Positions 60,424 to 64,000 of a DNA stretch of 64,000 nucleotides are shown here, piece by piece; within the stretch, counting starts at the first letter, position 1; every line of letters begins with the position of its first letter. Made by a program: the position numbers and the translations under genes. Under the pieces are notes generated by a model, which did not search any database, was not told the origin of the DNA, and saw only the letters and a program-made list of their open reading frames with translations. Source of the DNA: Dolomedes plantarius (lineage: Eukaryota > Arthropoda > Arachnida > Araneae > Dolomedidae); NCBI GenBank assembly GCA_907164885.2, contig OU015499.1, positions 151,535,446 to 151,599,445 of the forward strand, in the 5' to 3' direction.

Positions 60424-61789
60424 TCAATCCTTGTATACAATTGTAGCTAGCAAGTTTTTTTCTTGAAACAGAACATTACATATAAATTCTGCTCCAGAGA
60501 AAATTACCAGCTGGCTTTTAAATGATGGATTTCCTGTAAGGAAGGAAAATTTTAAAATATTGAACTGCTGTAACATAAAAGCACATGATTATCCTAAATT
60601 AACAAAAACAAAATTTAGGAAATAAAATTAATATTATTGATAACATTTATCATAATTTTATGATCATTGAAATTATGAAATACTTGTACTTAATAACTGT
60701 AATGTCTAGCACTTTCAGTTAACGTTTTAAGAATCAATTATACCATATATAACAGGGATGTGACTGAATACATTGGACATTAATATATCATAGAAACAAA
60801 TTTTTACTAAACTTACAGTGCTTTATATTTCCACAGCTGTTCAGATAACTTTTTTCAGATATGTTTCAGGAAAACGTCGTAAAAGCATAAGCTGAATGCG
60901 AAATTTGGACCCATTTTTAGTGATTTTTTTAAAGCTAAATGGGTCGATAATTCTGAAATGAAAAAGGAAAATGACTAACTAGTGACAAATTCACCACAGA
61001 TTGGTAAATTTTGCTCTAAACTTACCGAATGCATTTAATCCCAAAGCATAATGTTTTCAGACAATTCATTTACACATGAAAGCAAATTTGAATAACTGTA
61101 AAATGCCCTTAGTAAGCTATACAGATGATCCCTTATTAATACCGATTTCAGTTTAAGCATTTATATGAACAAAGGTAGCATTCAAACTTTAGATTTAGCT
61201 CTACCATTTCTTACGAAAATTATACAATTATACTAAGAAAAAATAAAATGGTTAACAAACTATTGAATTACGATAAATTTCAAGTTCAACTCAGTCGCTA
61301 TTCGACTGGTATTAAATATGACATAATCATATCTTTAAATATAATGACATAGGACGTAAAATTTTTACTAACCTTGCAATACTCACAATAGGATGCGGAT
61401 ATAAAGTATTTTCAAAGTTATTCCATCCTGAGCATTTTTCCGAATCACGCATGGAAGTTGCACCAATCGAACTTTCTTATGCCTGTATTTCCATGGCAAA
61501 ATGTTACAACAGGTCTGAAATGAAAATATAAAATTATCAATGAGCAGTAGAATAACAGACAATCGGTTTATTTGGCTCAAACGAACAGTCTCGCATTTTT
61601 CAAGCAAATTTAGTCCTGCTACGCCTAATCCCCACATGGATAATACACACAAAAAAAAACTATTACTTATTAAAAAATCACATCACATCACATACCTGAA
61701 GGTCGAGAACATGAATAGTTTTTGCACCTTAATCTACTTTATTTCGTGTTGTGAGTAAATCTGCATATTTTTTTTTTCTTTAGTAAACC

Positions 61790-61985
61790 CGACGAAATGA
61801 CAAGCAATATACGTCGTACTATCTGACGCTAGTGCCGTAAAATGGCGGTAGTTACTAAATGGTGGCGCTGCGATCAGTGATTGGCAAAAGCGCATGCGCA
61901 GCCAGCCGGTTACCTAGTCTCCAAAACTACGGAACCGGCCACTGGCCGGTTGCTTAGACACTGCCCCCAACGCTACTATAGTTTT
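61790..61985. promoter_or_regulatory. Head-to-head promoter-like block
   Basis: The GC-richest stretch nearby, located between exon 1 of P (minus) and the exon 1 copy of Q (plus). It holds GCGCATGCGC at 61890-61899, the palindromic NRF-1-type site, and AAAATGGCGG at 61839-61848 plus AAATGGTGGCGC at 61857, which are YY1-like. Repeated CCGGTT motifs follow. No TATA box. These motifs are typical of TATA-less, often bidirectional, promoters. Confidence 0.5.
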
Positions 61986-62202
61986 TTCGATTCAACTCTC
62001 CATAATAATCGAAATTAAATGTAAAAAGTCGTACCCTTGACGACAAACTTTCGCAGCTTTTCAGATAAATAATAAACTAAAATAACACTACAGATGATGC
62101 TTGAAAACTAAACAGCCATTCAAGAGAGTTTAATTTACAGGTATTTTTTTTTTAATGTATTGTATGACAGAACTATTTTGTTAAGATGTCGATAGTGATA
62201 TA
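61986..62202 (+). pseudogene. Degenerate copy of gene Q exon 1 and flanks
   Basis: Inverted match of about 29085-29270, continuing after the Tc1 element (63870-63960 matches about 28955-29045). The exon equivalent 62083-62140 has lost the ATG (ATA) and has TGA for an Arg codon, but keeps the donor CAG|GTATTT. A dead copy of Q's 5' end. Confidence 0.75.
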
Positions 62203-63867
62203 CAGTGGCTCCCAAAAGTGTTCGTACACTTACGATTTTCAATGGAATAGGGGTGTATCCATTAATTAAAATGAATATTTCAGAATTGGTATTTAATAAT
62301 AAGATCTATAATCTATTCTTAACAAAACTACATGAAATATTTTTAAAACATAGTAAATCTTTATTTTTAAGAAATCAATAATCAAAAAGTAACAAAAACT
62401 TTATCTCACAAAAGTCATCGTAAACTTGTAAAAAATCTCTACATATTAGTAATTATTCTAATTTTTCCTTAAATTAATATTTAGTAGGATATCCTTTAGC
62501 ATCCACTACAGCTTTTAAATGTCTGGGAATAGATTGCACTAGTTGTTTGTAATTTCTGCATCAATGTTCATCCATTCTTCCATCATAATTGTTTTTAGTT
62601 CGCTTTTCGTGTGAATGTCATGTTTTCGTACTCGAACCTCCAGTTCTCTCCAAATATGTTCTATTGGCTTTAAATCAGGCGATTGAGACGGTGTTTTCAA
62701 ATTTTTAGGACAATTATAGAGACACCAGAGGAGAACGTTGAGAGCCGTGTGCTTAGGATTGTTATCTTGATTAAAAAAACAAAGTTGTTTCTAATACCCA
62801 AATTTTGGGCTGATAATTTTAAATTGTCTCTTAAAATATTTATATAAACAGCATGATTCATTATGCCATCAATAAATACCAAATTACCTAGTCCTGATGC
62901 TGACATGCACCCCCACACAAGGACACCTCCACTGCCATGCTTAACTGTTCCTACTAATTTCTTGGGATTAAGTTCCTCATTTTTTCTTCTCCATACAATT
63001 ACACGGCCATCGGAACCAAAAATGTTAAACTTACTTTCATCGGCAAATAAGACATTATTCCAATATGTTTGAGGCTTATTTATCATTGATAGTGTGAAGG
63101 AAAGCCTAAGGTTTCTGTTTTTCTCACTCACAAAAAATTTTCTATATGCAGAATGCCCATGTAATCCAGCTGCTCTGAGAACTCGTCGAACAAATTTCAA
63201 GTGAAATTGAAGTAGAAAATGTTTCATTAAATTCTGCAGAAACTTTTACAGCACTCAAACATGGATTTTTCACAAATTTTCTAATTATAAATATCTGATC
63301 ATGTTTTGTTAACTTTGCCAGACGACCTTTTCTTACCTTGTTTTTGATCCGATTTTCTTTTTTAAAGCGTTTTATCACATATTTCACAGTAGAATGAGAT
63401 AAAATAAGTAATTTAGCAATATTCCGAACTGATTTACCACTACTATGATGAAAAATAATTAGTTTTTGAATGCTGTTTGTTGTTTCTTTACAACTAGAAG
63501 CCTTTTAAAATAATAAATAGAATATTACGTAGTAGGCAAGCAAAAGTTAAAGCCAAACGATATTTTAAATGCCACCACAATTAAAAAATAAAAATAAAGC
63601 ACCAGACAATAATTTTAATTATGAATTTATCCGAAAATATTTCAGTGTACAATGACTTTTGTGAGATAAAGTTTTTGCTACTTTTTGATTACTGGTTTCT
63701 TAAAAATAAAGTTTCACTGTGTTTTCAAAATATTTCATGTAGTTTTGTTAAGAATAGATTATAGATCTTATTATTAAATACCTATTCTAAAATATTCATT
63801 TTAATTCATGGATAGATCCCTATTTCATTGAAAATCGTAAGTGTACGAACACTTTTGGAAGCCACTG
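62203..63867 (-). mobile_element. Full-length Tc1-like transposon
   Basis: 1,665 bp flanked by TA. Ends CAGTGGCTCCCAAAAGTG and CACTTTTGGAAGCCACTG begin inverted repeats of about 220 bp (62203-62425 and 63648-63867). Encodes a Tc1 transposase on the minus strand. Inserted into the Q exon 1 copy's intron; the intact site is seen at about 29060. Confidence 0.96.
62481..63505 (-). pseudogene. Tc1 transposase
   Basis: Minus strand. The N-terminal helix-turn-helix region is about 63505-63310 (SGKSVRNIAKLLILSHSTVK), then a basic RKGRLAKLTKHDQIFIIRKF. After a frameshift near 63190 comes KFVRRVLRAAGLHGHSAYRK and the catalytic core with FADESKFNIFGSDGR (first Asp). After another shift near 62770 the frame reads a NQDNNPKHT-like block (second Asp). 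SQSPDLKPIEHIWRELEVRV (Glu, D34E spacing) lies near 62670-62610. The end is DAKGYPTKY then stop. Frameshifts inactivate it. Confidence 0.9.
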
Positions 63868-64000
63868 TATATCATTTCTACATTTTACTCTATTGTTTTT
63901 GTGAGGGAAGCTAAATTCTTATACAATTCGTAAAACTTTTATACTGTTAAAAACTGTATGTTGGGGCACGGTTCGTAGTTTTTAGGAAATAAGTAGATTA
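63868..64000 (+). other. Intron-like continuation of the Q copy
   Basis: GAAGCTAAATTCT and CTGTTAAAAACTGTA match the minus strand of 28960-29045. Runs off the window. Confidence 0.6.

Larger units (their letters stand above)
57014..61712 (-). pseudogene. Host gene P, exons, probably decayed
   Basis: Minus-strand exons. 61696-61712 (ATG, MFSTF, donor CAG|GTATGT). 61373-61514 (acceptor TTCATTTCAG; RPVVTFCHGNTGIRKFDW, then after a frameshift CSGWNNFENTLYPHPIVSIA; donor AAG|GTTAGT). 60817-60952 (IIDPFSFKKITKNGSKFRIQ, LMLLRRFPETYLKK; an A-run shift then gives LSEQLWKYKA; donor GTAAGT). 60424-60533 (NPSFKSQLVIFSGAEFICNV ... LATIVYKD). 57014-57073 (VKRVVNESWMTGTMETNLTL, into the gap). Phases agree from the second to the third exon; those to the fourth do not. 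The basic, hydroxylated N-terminus suits mitochondrial import. Two frameshifts mean pseudogene or homopolymer errors. Product not identified. Confidence 0.5.

Overview
This 64-kb window is AT-rich arthropod nuclear DNA. Spliced exons with GT-AG introns, (TA)n microsatellites, and the mix of Tigger, hAT, Helitron, piggyBac, Tc1, gypsy and Jockey-type elements fit an arachnid, most likely a spider. That assignment is inference. There is no prokaryotic-style gene organisation. An assembly gap of 500 N lies at 56514-57013. Almost everything recognisable is transposable-element (TE) sequence, heavily nested. Small parts of at least three host genes lie between the TEs.

Region by region. 1-3.6 kb: Helitron end, hAT relic, Tc1 fragment, (TA)n and two Tigger-type pieces, one carrying a palindromic MITE. 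3.6-7.0 kb: an unclassified DNA transposon with about 1.04-kb terminal inverted repeats and an 8-bp target duplication; a Helitron sits in one arm only. 7.0-8.4 kb: Tigger remnant and a complete short Helitron. 8.4-16.0 kb: a Ty3/gypsy retrotransposon whose gag and pol share a frame across one UGA followed by CAATTA; its flanking LTR-like blocks do not match each other. 16.3-19.5 kb: a broken zinc-finger host gene on the minus strand, cut by a hAT MITE that was itself cut by an LTR element. 20.3-24.2 kb: hAT MITE, Tigger-like element and a second copy of the unclassified transposon. 26.6-29.2 kb: a multi-exon host gene on the minus strand, not identified. 29.3-33.6 kb: tandem repeats and a Jockey-like LINE with a PIF/Harbinger-like element in its 3' region. 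33.6-36.6 kb: third copy of the unclassified transposon, a copia fragment, an intact hAT MITE and a two-unit satellite.

36.9-48.1 kb: a hAT transposase gene on the minus strand whose intron is interrupted by an 8.6-kb segment. That segment starts with a Helitron 5' end (37257) and stops with a Helitron 3' end (45894). It contains a coding exon with a splice donor, a mariner relic, a 630-bp microsatellite and another hAT element. The hAT gene also carries an internally deleted piggyBac. 49.0-51.3 kb: a nearly complete Tigger/CENP-B-type transposon sitting inside a (TA)n tract. 51.4-56.5 kb: a second hAT transposase relic with insertions, a Tc1 fragment and a minisatellite.

57.0-62.1 kb: exons of another host gene on the minus strand, probably decayed, and a GC-rich promoter-like block. 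Head-to-head with it lies a degenerate, inverted copy of the first exon of the 29-kb host gene. 62.2-63.9 kb: a full-length Tc1 element inserted in the first intron of that degenerate copy.

The strongest new leads are the long-TIR transposon family, the Helitron-bounded 8.6-kb insertion carrying an apparent captured exon, the gag-pol UGA readthrough context, and the head-to-head host gene duplication.
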